Source: Brassica napus (taxonomy: Eukaryota > Streptophyta > Magnoliopsida > Brassicales > Brassicaceae). Taken from it: a stretch of 64,000 bases of DNA. Below the pieces are notes generated by a model. It did not search any database, was not told the origin of the DNA, and saw only the letters and a program-made list of their open reading frames with translations. This document shows positions 13,661 to 24,249 of the stretch, piece after piece. The stretch covers positions 1 through 64,000 of the forward strand of contig NC_063444.1 of the NCBI RefSeq assembly GCF_020379485.1, read 5' to 3'. Position numbers and translations under genes: made by a program. Position 1 is the stretch's first letter, and each line of letters opens with the position of its first letter.

Positions 13661-14172
13661 CACTCAAACTAATTAAATAAATGAATAGTCTAACAGTTTT
13701 TCCCATATGACCTACTTTAAATATTACCAAATCTTTTATAACTGCATCTAAATATATCAGGACTCTAACACGTTCAGTATATCACATTTGTAGTCCACAC
13801 ACACACAAAAAACGATTCAAATATATTGAAAAAACATTAAATTTTCACTTTCAGGAATGTTTATTTTTCTATTCCTTACATGTTCGATTTTTAATCATCG
13901 TAAGATAACATTATTTCTATAGTTTTTCCATGGACACGGATCAATATATTTTTTGTGAAAAGGTATAGTAAGGAATAGAATCCGAAGGGAAAACAATCGT
14001 ACTCGTACTCGTACACATGCCCCTATGATATGTGTCATGTGTTCTTAGTTTAAACAAAACAAGTTCGCGGGAAAACAAGCAGTAGGTAAAGTTTGGAATC
14101 GGATTATCATTTGAATCGGAAATATAATTGTAGAGTTGTTACAAATTATGGTTCGAACATAAAATGATGTGG
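13661..14172. other. Spacer between satellite edge and dirigent gene
   Basis: AT-rich DNA with a short CA tract ('cacacacacaaaaaa', about 13,796). It presumably holds the 3' end of the dirigent transcript (minus strand). I see no other gene. Confidence 0.5.
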
Positions 14173-14754
14173 TTAATAATGGTAAACAGTAGCATCGTAA
14201 CGGAGAACAGCATCGCCTGTCTTCATGTCGATCTGATGCGTTTTGATATTGACGAAGCCTCTAGCCATTCTGAATTTACCACGTCCTCCCACGATCCCAA
14301 TCTCTCTCTCTCCGGCCTCTTCCGCCACCGGATTCCTCGAGAACACGCTTATCGAGCTTCCGTTGAATTTCCCCGTCGTGAACGCCAAATCCGCGTACAT
14401 CACGATCGTGAACTTTCTTATGTCTTTGCTCCCGGATACGTACATTCCACGCCCGTTTCCTATCTCCTTCGAATCTTTCCCGGGTCCGACGGTGAGCGGA
14501 TCGTCCATCGCGAACAGGCTTCCGAATCCTACTGCCGAATCTGCGCCGCCGGTGAGATTGGCGTGTGCGATTCTGACGGCGCTGGGGTTTCTGCCACTGA
14601 GGATATCATGAAGGTAGAAGTGGAGACGTGTCACTTTCTCCTCCTTCAGATGAACCGGCTTGGTCGTCCCGTAGTAGTTGGAATCGCTATTCGCTGTAAC
14701 AACCATAACGGTTAAATAGAGCGCAAAGATTAACGACATTATCCCGCTTTTCAT
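14173..14754 (-). CDS. Dirigent family protein
   Basis: A single-exon frame of 193 residues. Residues 1-22 form a hydrophobic signal peptide (MKSGIMSLIFALYLTVMVV). The rest is a dirigent beta-barrel domain: 'LHFYLHDILSG' near residues 44-54, 'FGSLFAMDDPLT' near 77-88, 'GRGMYVSGS' near 102-110, and the C-terminal 'GGRGKFRMARGFVNIKT'. Dirigent proteins act in the apoplast and guide the stereochemistry of phenoxy-radical coupling in lignan or lignin formation; the substrate of this one is unknown. Length and lack of introns fit the family. It is the first gene beyond the satellite edge, and the best remembered match is At4g38700. No lesion is visible. Confidence 0.93.
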   Translation of the reverse strand: MKSGIMSLIFALYLTVMVVTANSDSNYYGTTKPVHLKEEKVTRLHFYLHDILSGRNPSAVRIAHANLTGGADSAVGFGSLFAMDDPLTVGPGKDSKEIGNGRGMYVSGSKDIRKFTIVMYADLAFTTGKFNGSSISVFSRNPVAEEAGEREIGIVGGRGKFRMARGFVNIKTHQIDMKTGDAVLRYDATVYHY

Positions 14755-15677
14755 TATTATTAACTAAGAATAATATACGATGGAAAGATTAACGTCCAAA
14801 CGAAATTGATTATTTATAGTAGAGTTTCATCAATGACAGTAGTACTGTAGGTAGGATATTCTTTAACAAAATGGAATGCTGCATAAAAAGAGATGGTAAA
14901 TAAATGCTGCATAAATTCTATTGATATGTTCCCCTTTTTGGCAAAAAATATTAGTAAATGCAACTCAAGCAACATTTGCCAGATTTATTTACTTTTTAAG
15001 AGATTTAGATTAAAGAATAGTTAGATAGTTACTTTAAATAATAGAGATCCTAATTATTGGTTATATATCCTAGAAAGTATTTCACAATAAATTTTTATTA
15101 TCTATATAAATTTCTCCAAGGTATTGATGAGTCTCTCCAAAAAATCTGGGAATCTCTTTACACAAAAGGGGTGATTGGTTGTAAATGATTTAGACATCTA
15201 AAATTTAGTATAGAATCATATATATTAATCAATCATGTTTTTATTTCTTTAAATCTTTAGAGAATTAAAAGCTGTAGATTTATGTCCAGAATAAAAAAAA
15301 ATATTGTTTTCCAAAACTATAGCACAAAAATTTACAGCAACTTAAATTTTACATCAGAAAACATAAAGTTATAGCTCATTCAAATCATCCCCAAAGACTA
15401 TGAATCCAGTGAGCATATCAAAAGCTTTGGAACATATGTTATATTGTATAGGGATATATATTCTTACAAAAACTATGTACTAAGAAACAAAAATATGAAT
15501 GTGAATGGCAAATTCCACAAAAATGAACCCCGAAAACACTAATACAAAAGACAATCCATGTATACACAAAAGGCTCTACATTGTTCCCCGACTAGAGAGA
15601 GATGATGATGATGATGATGATGGATGATCTTCTCGTTCAGTCTAAACGAAGTTAAGTTATCAGATAACCTTTGGTTG
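14755..15677. other. Spacer: dirigent promoter side and 3' end of NIPA-like gene
   Basis: AT-rich sequence. A GATGAT microsatellite lies at about 15,602-15,623. The minus-strand dirigent promoter lies to its left; a TATA-like 'tatttatagt' is near 14,811. No coding sequence is recognised. Confidence 0.45.
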
Positions 15678-17373
15678 CTAATACTCAGGACCGTACAAGC
15701 TTACTAGATGTTCTTCGTTAAAGCTCTTCCCTGATTCCTGCCATCTCAACGTTCCTGAAGAAGTTTCTTCCTCTTCCCTCGTCCCATGCAGTATAACTGT
15801 TCCTGTCAGCACAGTGATGAATCCACATATCTCAGATGCTATGCTCTCTGTGTTTTGCCCATACCAGTCCTGTCCAATACTCATTTTATTAAACCCACCC
15901 CCTCTTCCTTTTTTATTCCTTCTTAAAGAAGACCCATGATGTAATGAGTATATGTTTTCTCTTTATCTTTTAGCTTTATATAAACTACCTTGAACATGAT
16001 GGCACTAGCAACGATTGTGAGGGTAGTGAACATCACATAATAGATTGGAGACACAATTGCTGCGTTGAATGTGTCCAGCGCCTGCCAACACAAAACAAAC
16101 ATAACTAGAACTAACCAAATGTGCGCAACATACAACAAGTACAAGTTCCCTTTTATTAAAAAAAATATACTTTGTTAAGGTAGATCATCTGCATAACGAC
16201 ACATATAGCAGCAACCATGACAAAAAAACCAAGTCTCTCGATACCAAATCTGGTTTATACCCTCCAATGTTAACTTTATAGCAATCCCCACAGCCTTTAT
16301 GCTCATAACCTCATATAAACATATAAAAAAACTTGCTTTTTAGACAAGAAGAAGAAGAAGAATAAATAGAGGTGAAAAGTAAATCCAAATTTAAGAAACC
16401 CATCGAAGAACAGATTCCGGTATAAACAAGAATGTTGGTTTGGCCGCAGAGAGGTTCACAGTAGAGAATCAAAGCCAGGACAATGGACATTGATGTGGCC
16501 ACGTAAATAAGAAAAGCTGTCTCATTAAAAAAAAAAAAAAAGGAAAGGATTCTCAGATACTATAAGACACACAATGTGAGAGAGAAAGAGGGAAACCTGG
16601 TTGCATAGCAAGTTTCCAGATCTCGTCAACAGAATTGGGAGTGTGCTCTTGAGGAGCATGGATGACGATCATAACGGAGCCAACGATGCAGCAAACACAT
16701 CCCCAGACTCCCATTTTCCTGAGTTTTTCGTTTAAGAGGAAGTGTGCCAAAACAGCACTAGGAGGCAGAAAAATGAAAGGTAAGAGGTGACATAACTACC
16801 TCTTCTTATCAGGAGATTGTTCAGAAATGATTAAAGGAGAGTTACCCACCTGATGATAATACTTAAAGCACCGAGAGGAGTGACGAGTACAGCGGGAGCA
16901 TAAACATAAGCTACAAAGTTTGCAATTTCTCCAAAAGCCACTGTAAATGTATAGCTAATTAAAAATTAAGAAATGATTGAGGAACAGAGGAAGAAAGGGT
17001 AAACACACTCACTTGTCAGCAAGCCAACCCACCAAAGTGGTTCTAACAAATATGTATAACCTCCAAAGCCTGCAAAACTCATAATATACTTTCTTTTTAA
17101 AAAAAAAAAAAATCTACAGATAGATAGAGAGTGATGTTCTTCGGACCACTAACAAGGTGGTGAGTGGTTCAAACATGATATTTTTACCAGACAAAAAAAA
17201 TCATTCCGATATCAAAATCCAATTCAGCATATAAAAAGGAGCAGGGACGAACCAGCAGGGGTTCCATCGGCAGCAGCACGTTTGAGACCTTTCTTCTTCA
17301 AAATGAAGCTCGAACCTACGAATACACTCGACGCCACTGCTAATACCAATCCCTTGTCATTGTCCGTCACCAT
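15678..17373 (-). pseudogene. NIPA-type magnesium transporter, probably inactivated
   Basis: Eight exon-like blocks on the minus strand encode a NIPA/DUF803 multi-membrane protein (remembered match At4g38730): 17253-17373, 17013-17069, 16850-16940, 16597-16757, about 16400-16516, 16171-16309, 15989-16081 and 15678-15869. The first starts MVTDNDKG and the last ends SLYGPEY. Family members are multi-pass transporters of Mg2+ in endomembranes. Two lesions are seen. Block 5 runs through 'ATGGGTTTCTTAAATTT' with no in-phase GT donor before the next exon (phase 0 at 16309). Block 6 carries seven T residues (16222-16228) where the family frame needs six, so it shifts and meets a stop. All other boundaries are in phase. 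A homopolymer sequencing error could explain the second lesion but not the first. Confidence 0.75.
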
Positions 17374-17778
17374 TCTTTTTTTAATTATTATCGATCGCCT
17401 TTTTTGTTCTCTAATTTCCAGCTAAACGACGTCGAATCTTACAACTTCTGGTAATAAAATCTGGATTGCAAAGGAAAATTATGCTCTCTATCATATTTTT
17501 GAAATATCACTCAGTTATTTTATATTGTTATGGCACTGCAACCCTCAAGAAAAAATAAGATATGTCGTCAAATTACTACACTGATCATAATCTCATCATA
17601 ATAAAAGAGAAAGGAATCATTACCATATTATTGCTGGAATAGTTACGCAAACAGTCTACATATATATAACTCGATCGGAGATAAAGCAAACAAAGATTAA
17701 ATGAGACAAAAGCAACCAAAATATTAAACATGCATGCAATAATTTTTAAAAAAAATATACGAGTAAACGTTTAAAGTT
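17374..17778. other. Spacer between NIPA-like and PRP4-like genes
   Basis: About 400 bp of AT-rich DNA holding the promoter side of the NIPA-like gene and the 3' end of the PRP4-like gene. No gene is seen. Confidence 0.4.
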
Positions 17779-18870
17779 TCAAGGGTGTGTTGGCAAGGGA
17801 GGCCATTTGCCGAACTTGGGATGGTGAATGTATTTAGGAGGAAGATGTGGAAACTTTGGAAGTGGTGGACACGGCTTCTTCGGAATCACCACCGGTGGCA
17901 CGTAGATTGGTGGATGCTCTATCTTCGGCGGCGGCTTGTAGATCGGGACTGGTGGTGGAAGCTCGATCTTTGGGGGGCATGCCTTCTTCGGTGGCGGCTT
18001 GTGAACGTGAACCGGCGGTGGGCATGGCTTCTTAGGAGGTGAATGCTCTATCTTTGGTGGCGGCTTGTAAACGGGAACAGGAGGTGGGTGCTCTATCTTC
18101 GGCGATTTAGGAGGACAAGGCTTCTTAGGAGCCGGTGGTGGAAGCTCCACCTTCGGGGGTGGATCGTGAACCGGGACAGGTGGCGGAAGCTCTACCTTTG
18201 GTGGTGGTGGAACCTCCTCAGGGGGAGGTGGGCAAGGTTTCTTGAATTTAGGAAACGGTGGAGGTAAAGGGAAATGATGTTCAAATCCCTTAACAGGAGG
18301 GAACTTAGGCATAGGCCAAAAGAATTTGGAAACACAAAGTTCAGGTGTAAACCTCAGGTTTTGTTTGAGGCCCAAAACGTGTTTGTCTCCGGATGTGTAT
18401 AGAAACACGATCTTGTTTGACTCAAGGCCGTCGTGAGCCGGACAAGGTGCTCCCGCCGCACTGTGAAGCTGGGCATAACACTCCTCCTTTAAGGCTCCGT
18501 CGTCAGAGATAATGTCATGAGGAAGAACTTTCAGACCGAACTTTCCTTCCTCATCAATGTTTCCAGAACCTTTTGTAACAAAATGCCCTTTCTCCCCCTT
18601 ACATTCAATCGTCACTCGGAGTCCTTGATAAAAGTAGTAATACCCACACATCTTTCAAATAACCACACTACATACTATATAAAAATATATATATATTATT
18701 AATCCTGGTGGTTGGTTACCTGTGAATGCATGGGGATTTTTGATTTTGCTCTCGGCGTAACCAACAACTTCGACGACACGAGCGAGGGATAGAGTCGCTG
18801 AAAATAGAACCGACGACACGAGGAGAATGAGGCATGGAACCGAACCTAGAGGCTCGGGTAAGATCCTCAT
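17779..18870 (-). CDS. PRP4: Proline-rich cell-wall protein, PRP4-like
   Basis: Two exons (18720-18870 and 17779-18623) joined in phase give 331 residues. The start at 18870 (MRILPEPLGS) is preferred over an upstream in-frame ATG because it opens a normal signal peptide (LILLVSSVLFSATLSLA). After a conserved N-terminal domain (GLRVTIECKGEKGHF, CYAQLHSAAGAPCPAHDG) comes a proline-rich half with repeats such as PPPVPVYKPPPKIEHP and KKPCPP. The protein ends KYIHHPKFGKWPPLPTHP. This is the architecture of Arabidopsis PRP4 (At4g38770), a structural wall protein. The repeat region seems shorter than in the Arabidopsis protein as I remember it, as expected for a repeat that changes copy number. GGTGG-rich antisense frames here are shadows. 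Confidence 0.93.
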
Positions 18871-19267
18871 TGGGATTCTCACCCTCTGACACACTACGTG
18901 TACTCTCCCGTTTCCTTAAAATGGAGTATACGAAGTTTATAAGAAGAAGAGAAACTATATCTAGAAGATGATATGATTATAGAGAGGCTCCCTCTCGTTT
19001 ATATAATGGTCTTGTCATAGTTATTTTTGTTGTTGTAAAATGAACTTAATTATTACTTCATAATCTGTTTTTTTTTTACCACCAATAATTCGGCGGTTTC
19101 TTTTATTTGGAGGTATTGTCATGGAATGGAATTTTCATTTATTTAGTTATTGTCATGGGCCATCTTATTGTTGTAATTATGTCTATTCAGCAATAATATT
19201 ATACCTTTCATTCAGTGTGGTTGAAACAATTTGACTTTTATATTTCTTTACTTATATCTATACAACT
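18871..19267. other. PRP4-like promoter region
   Basis: Upstream of the minus-strand PRP4-like start. A TATA-like 'tttatataatgg' near 18,998-19,009 lies about 130 bp before the ATG. The rest is AT-rich with no recognised gene. Confidence 0.45.
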
Positions 19268-19277
19268 AAGGCTTTCA

Positions 19278-19483
19278 TTTTTTTTTTTTTTTAAACACTA
19301 ACTTCATTAAACTAGAAACTTCGAATCCCTGCTGGGTTCAATACAAACGAGAGCTCATAAAGAGCTTGTTTAGCTAAACTATCTGCAACCTTGTTGTTTT
19401 CCCGGGGAATCCAAACAAAGGAGATACTAACAAAAGACATAGAGAGATCAATAATGTCTGCAACAAAGGAGATACCAACAACA
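19278..19483 (-). mobile_element. Very short 5'-truncated LINE (RNase H tail)
   Basis: On the minus strand this encodes the end of an RNase H domain (SISFVWIPRENNKVADSLAKQ) and then a short 3' end with a poly(A) tail, seen as about 15 T residues at 19278-19292. The 10-bp sequence AAGGCTTTCA lies on both sides (19268-19277 and 19484-19493), consistent with a target-site duplication and an insert of about 206 bp. The 3' end differs from the family at 28,312-34,662, so it is another LINE lineage. Confidence 0.75.
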
Positions 19484-19493
19484 AAGGCTTTCA

Positions 19494-20458
19494 CATTTAC
19501 CTTTTTGTTGCATGAAACACATATAGATACAAATGAATTAAAAACTAGCAAATCAGTAGAAAGGAGAGTAACCACCGGAGGTAAAGTTAATGAAGTGACT
19601 GCAGGATGACCATGAATATATTTTGTTAACTGTTTTTGTCAGTGGTCACATGCTATATATGTAATTTATGTAAAAACAACAAATGAATGACTGTGTATAC
19701 GTGCAATCAAACCCAAATTGAAGCGAATCACATGATGGTTAGAAGAAAAACTTTAATATTTATGGAAAAAGATAGTCACACTTCTTGTGCTTCGATCCCG
19801 ACCCCTCCTCCTTCATTATACTCTTTTATTTGATGTTTTCTTGTAATTCATGCAATATTTTTTATATGCATGGTTAAAATTAATTACGTTGGGCATGCAG
19901 CAACCATTGTAAGTAGACCAATGTACCAGATATAAATTAAGATATACTGTCGAATTTGGTCAGAGAAGAGCAGCTTGAGACATTGGCATGTAGTTAGATA
20001 GGAGATAGAAGTGAGTTCATAAAAAAAAAGAGATAGCAGTGAATTTTTGTCATCAGTCTTGTATATGAGTCGGCAAGGCCCATAACCATATGCAAACTAG
20101 TATTTTTCGTATTTTGTTGTATGGTAGTCAAGTTATACATGAGAATATCTTCTTCTTTTTTTAACTTGAGAATGTCCTTGTGCATAATAAATCTCTACCT
20201 ACCAATCCAGGCTCATTAATAGGATCGCTTTGGACAGTTGGGCAATAAGAGGCTCACGTTAGAAGATAGTGTATCAATCCTCCGGTGGAATGTCTGCAAA
20301 TTAAATACCTTCACACTGTACAATTATCATCAATAAGTCCCGTTTCTTAAATGGAAGAACATGTAATAAATAGCATTATGAGTATAATCGAGTGGGAGTG
20401 CAGCCTGAGCGAGCGACTATGCTTCCATATATTTAGAGTTAATTAAAAATTAGTTGAT
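19494..20458. other. Intergenic spacer
   Basis: AT-rich DNA between two LINE fragments. I recognise no gene, RNA or element. Confidence 0.4.
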
Positions 20459-20472
20459 AATATACTTAGATT

Positions 20473-20799
20473 TTATTATGTTAGTTGTTTCGATATGCTT
20501 TCCAAGCCACTCTATGTGCAGCTTGGGCAGAACGGAATGGTAGGAGGTTTGGAGAGGACCCAAAGGCTGTGTCAGGGCTTACAAAAATCATCGACAAACA
20601 AGTTCGAAATCGTATCTCAAGCATCAGACATAGCCACAACTCAGCTTATCAGGGAGCCATGAGAACTTGGTTATCCTTTAGATGATCCTACTTTCTAATG
20701 TAAAGCAAAGTTTCAATTTCTTTTGAACATAAAACAAGCAACCTTGGTTGTAAACAGTATTTTTTGTTTGAATTAATTTAACATTCTTTCAAAAAAAAA
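20473..20799 (+). mobile_element. 5'-truncated LINE (ORF2 C-terminal tail)
   Basis: A 66-residue frame (20485-20685) reads FRYAFQATLCAAWAERNGRR, then IIDKQVRNRISSIR, then MRTWLSFR. This is the usual extreme C-terminus of one class of plant LINE ORF2. It is followed by about 105 bp of 3' UTR and a poly(A) tail at 20791-20800. A perfect 13-14-bp duplication, ATATACTTAGATT, flanks it (20460-20472 and 20800-20812). The element is dead. Confidence 0.88.
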
Positions 20800-20884
20800 A
20801 TATACTTAGATTGATGTTGCATTCTTTTACATATAGCATACAAACTTAACAGTTTCGTTATAATCGGTCGACGTGTCATACAAG

Positions 20885-21255
20885 CAGAGCTGGACCTGAG
20901 ATTTAGGAGGCCCTATTCAAAATTAGAAATATATATTTAATTTTTATTTAATTTTTTAAAATTAATTTTGCTATTTATAAAAAACAAAAGTTAGTTTGAA
21001 CTATTTATTTTTGTTTAAGGAAAAATCAAAGTTGTAAGTTTCAATAACATAAAATATATTTTCTTATTTTATTTCAACTATTAAATTTATTTATTAAAAC
21101 CATAATAACAAGAAAAAAAAACTATTTAATATCTAACTTTTATATGTAACTATATTAATGCATATACATAAATTGTTTTTCTTTTAATATGGGGGCCCCA
21201 CAAAGTAGGGGTCCCATTCAAATGTTTCATAAAACAACCCTCAAGCCCGGCTCTG
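20885..21255. mobile_element. Non-autonomous hAT-like element with 8-bp TSD
   Basis: The perfect 8-bp duplication CATACAAG lies at 20877-20884 and 21256-21263. The element between them has terminal inverted repeats, CAGAGCTGGACCTGAG on the left and CAGAGCCGGGCTTGAG (reverse complement) on the right. The interior is AT-rich and non-coding. An 8-bp duplication and CAGAGCCGG-type ends fit hAT-superfamily derivatives. Confidence 0.87.
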
Positions 21256-21263
21256 CATACAAG

Positions 21264-22085
21264 ATTTATGATAACAACCAGAAAATGTTTAAGAGATCAT
21301 AGCCGGATGCAAAACAGTCAATGTAATATAAAAACTAAGAGGTTTAAAAATAAAGAGATTTAAAGTATATAGTGAATACAAGAATGGACAATTATTATAG
21401 TAAGAATGGGTTTTTAAGTAAATACATATAACTAAGCGACTGTGAAATGTTTACATGTGATAGGGAAGGAAGACAAAACCTAACACAAGTAGCAGCAATA
21501 ACTGTTGGTTGACAATCAGAAGTAGCAAACAAGGAAGATGGCATAATATTTGGGGAAACCAAGGGCACATGGTGTGAGTTTTGTGATATTAATTTTGTTA
21601 GGTGAAATGTGACATATATGTGAACTGTATATGGTTTCACATTGATTGATCATTTGACAATGGTATAGGTTTTTCTCAAAACATGTTACAAAAGAAAAAT
21701 ATCTTGACATATTCTGCGAGTAAAGAAATACATTGTTTATATATATATATTGAATGGACCAGAAGATTTTTACTAGTAGGAGTAAACACAAAGTCCAAAA
21801 TTAATAATACAGAGGTTTGGTGAAATGTGAAAACAATAATGTAAATGGTACCTTAACAAACGTAAAACAATGTGGGGGGGGGGAGACATTCTCATTCGAC
21901 AACTTCTGAATTTGTCGCATATAGGAAGATTGGGATTTTTTTTTTAATGTGTGTTAATATTATGTGGTCTGGTCTGTGGGAAAACTACAATTTTATTAAA
22001 CAAAATCAATAATAATGGGCCAAAAGTCATGGACTCATAAAGTAACACAAACAATGGGACTATTAGTTGCTTGGTAAGAGGGAGA
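21264..22085. other. Spacer upstream of ERD2-like pseudogene
   Basis: AT-rich spacer with a G10-11 homopolymer near 21,873 and a TA run near 21,739. It probably includes the old promoter of the ERD2-like gene. No gene is seen. Confidence 0.4.
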
Positions 22086-23489
22086 ATGAAAAGTCTGATA
22101 CATGCGGTGTGGTTATGGGTGAGGAGGCAACCACCGAAGGTGAAGGCATTTCTGGCAGTGGTGACTGGAATGGCGGCTTTGGTTGTGCTGAGATTCATAG
22201 TCCACGATCATGACAATCTCTTCGTTGCAGCCGAAGCAGTTCACTCAATCGGGATCTGTGTTCGCATCTACAAACTCATCAAGGAAAAGACCAGTGTGAG
22301 ACGGAAAACTTGATAGGATAGATCCCAAACTAGAAATTTTACTATGAATTCGAAGAATGGGTAAACAAAGACGGAGATGATCACGAAGTAGAAAGATCAA
22401 CCCGAAAGACTGAGTTTAAATGCTAAGTTCATGTATGAACTTTAGTTGCTTGAGGAGAAGGTAATAGATTAGAAAATGTTTATTGATTGAATGAAAGTAA
22501 AGTTTGCCTTACAGTGGCGGATCTAGAAAATATATTGAGTGGGGGCATAATTAATTAATTAATTATTATTCAATAATATTCCTTAAATGTGTTCTAATAT
22601 TTTTCAATAAGAATAACATTTAGAAGAAAAATAAATTTGTGAAATAATATAACTAAAAAATAAATGAAGAAAAATAGTGAATATACTAACAAAATGATAT
22701 GAAAAAAGTACTTGAATTCAAAAAAAAAAGTATATATACATATATATTTTTGTTTTTTTGAACACACTTGAACTCAAAATATATAAAAACAAAAGTTTTA
22801 GAATGAAACCAACGTAGGAACAAGGAAAAAAGAACATGAGAAAAATAATGAAACACGTGGTCAAGAAAAAGAAACCAGAAAAGTAAAGGAAAGATAAAAA
22901 TAGCACGGGTATTTAAGGTTGCAGATGGGTTCGAACGTTGGTCTAGTGGGGGCAGAAAAAACGTTTTAACCAATAAGGCAGCAGAATTCTCCTAGTGTAT
23001 TTAAATTTAATTAGAGATTTTACTGGGGGCAGCTGCCCCATGCTGCGGTAACGTAGATCCGCCCATGACCTTAAGGCTACAATATATAGTAAAATCAAAG
23101 AGAATATTAAACTAATTAGGAAAAGAGATAAAGCCAAGCATAATAAAGAAAACTAACAATTAGATAACAATAACTATGATATGTGACTTATCCTGTCACA
23201 CTGTGCAGGTAATCTGGTATTGGACACGAGGGGAAGATTGCTGGTGGCATATTGGGATATGGATTGTATCAATGGTTCTCATCTCTGAGGTTGTTCAAAC
23301 TTTCATTCTTGCCGATTTCTGTTACTACTACGTCAAAAGGTTACCACCACCCTTTAGAGGCTTTCACTATACCACTCTTTTAGCTATTTTATTTTTACAA
23401 AGTATAAAAGATTCAACCATTTATTTTTGTCTTTGTGCAGTGTTTTCGGAGGGCAGCTTGTTCTCCGGCTTCCGTCTGGAGTAGTATAA
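22086..23489 (+). pseudogene. ERD2-like (K/HDEL receptor family) pseudogene, middle exons lost
   Basis: The first exon (about 22086-22292) encodes the N-terminus of an ER-lumen protein-retaining-receptor-like protein: VRRQPPKVKAFLAVVTGMAA, then HDHDNLFVAAEAVHSIG. Homology stops after KLIKEKT. The next exons, which should encode most membrane helices, are absent. The last two blocks survive at about 23217-23339 (DTRGRLLVA, then VQTFILADFCYYYVK) and 23441-23489 (VFGGQLVLRLPSGVV then TAA). In the penultimate block two bases are inserted after the GCA codon and about four are missing before ATCAATGG, so the frame is broken. A hAT-like element (22512-23065) lies in the gap. The remembered match is At4g38790. 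Members are membrane receptors cycling between Golgi and ER; this copy cannot make one. Confidence 0.87.
22512..23065. mobile_element. hAT-like non-autonomous element inside the ERD2-like pseudogene
   Basis: The ends are CAGTGGCGGATCTAG on the left and, read in reverse complement from the right, TGGGCGGATCTACGTTA. The 8-bp flanks TTGCCTTA (22504-22511) and TGACCTTA (23066-23073) agree at 6 of 8 positions and look like a decayed target duplication. The inner ends are G-rich ('gagtgggggcataa', 'actgggggcagctgcccc'), as in many plant elements with GGCGGATC ends. There is no transposase. Confidence 0.75.
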
Positions 23490-23952
23490 GTTTTTCTTTT
23501 AAAATTAGAATACTCGAGTAGTGATATGTAATCTTTCTAACTTGGGAAATACGGTTCAGTTTTTTTCTTTACCTCTGATCTTAACGTTTACGTGTCTGAG
23601 AGCTGATTCGGTGATGAAACTGTCTTAGTGTCTTGTAGTATATTTTTGACAATTTTTTTGCCACAACTCGTGGACCATTGAGTTGTTATATCCTTGGCGA
23701 GTTTGCCTGAAAACTGAAGTTTAACATTCTCAAGAATGATGAGTACTTGATGAATCATGCATGGGGTTTGATTATATTTGAATCAACTCACTTTTTAAGT
23801 GAGGAAAAAAGAGTGTTACAATGTCTCTGTTTCACTTTCAAGGAGAGATGTCATCCTCATCTCATCTCTTGAAGAAAACTAATTCGGAATAGAAAAAAAT
23901 GTACAAAATCAATAATGAAAAAAGGTTATTCGAGTGAGCCATGCATGATCGA
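23490..23952. other. Spacer between ERD2-like pseudogene and SAUR
   Basis: The 3' flank of the ERD2-like remnant and the 3' UTR side of the minus-strand SAUR. No gene is seen. Confidence 0.4.
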
Positions 23953-24249
23953 TCAGTCGAGGCGAGAAGCAAGGTTGATAAAGGTTTCTTCACTGCAAGG
24001 AATTGTGAGGCCACCCATTGGATGATCATATCCATATTCTTCCTCTGCCCTTCTTAGTAGATCTTGAAATGAAGGTTCCTTCAAGTACGAAATGGGAACT
24101 ACAAATCTCTTCATCTTCCTTTCTCCTACGTAAACCGCTAAGTAGCCTTTTGGAACATCAATAGAGCTAGAGGAAGAAGAAGAGAACAGTTTTGCTTGAC
24201 GGAGAATCTGCTTTGATGATTGTAACACGCGAGGTACCCTGATCGCCAT
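23953..24249 (-). CDS. SAUR14: SAUR family auxin-responsive protein (SAUR14-like)
   Basis: An intronless frame of 98 residues with the full SAUR core: [13 protein letters not shown] near residues 32-44, then [30 protein letters not shown] and [11 protein letters not shown]. The N-terminus [20 protein letters not shown] matches what I remember of Arabidopsis SAUR14 (At4g38840). Members of this clade bind and inhibit PP2C.D phosphatases, which keeps plasma-membrane H+-ATPase active and promotes cell expansion. A TATA-like stretch ('tatatatagataag', near 24,347) lies about 100 bp upstream on the minus strand. The Arabidopsis locus has a SAUR cluster here; this window keeps two members. Confidence 0.94.
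   Translation of the reverse strand: MAIRVPRVLQSSKQILRQAKLFSSSSSSSIDVPKGYLAVYVGERKMKRFVVPISYLKEPSFQDLLRRAEEEYGYDHPMGGLTIPCSEETFINLASRLD

Noticed and set aside
14164..14715. 183-residue plus-strand frame
   Set aside because: It is the antisense shadow of the dirigent gene and has no recognisable domain.
17785..18267. Trp/Arg-rich plus-strand frames and a Pro/Ser-rich shifted frame
   Set aside because: Low-complexity shadows of the proline-rich repeats of the PRP4-like gene.
22925..22950. Possible tRNA gene ('gggttcgaac' near 'ggtctagtgg')
   Set aside because: B-box and A-box look-alikes are in the wrong order and no cloverleaf can be drawn.
22686..22973. Phe-rich minus-strand frames
   Set aside because: AT-rich interior of the hAT-like element; composition explains the Phe/Leu content.
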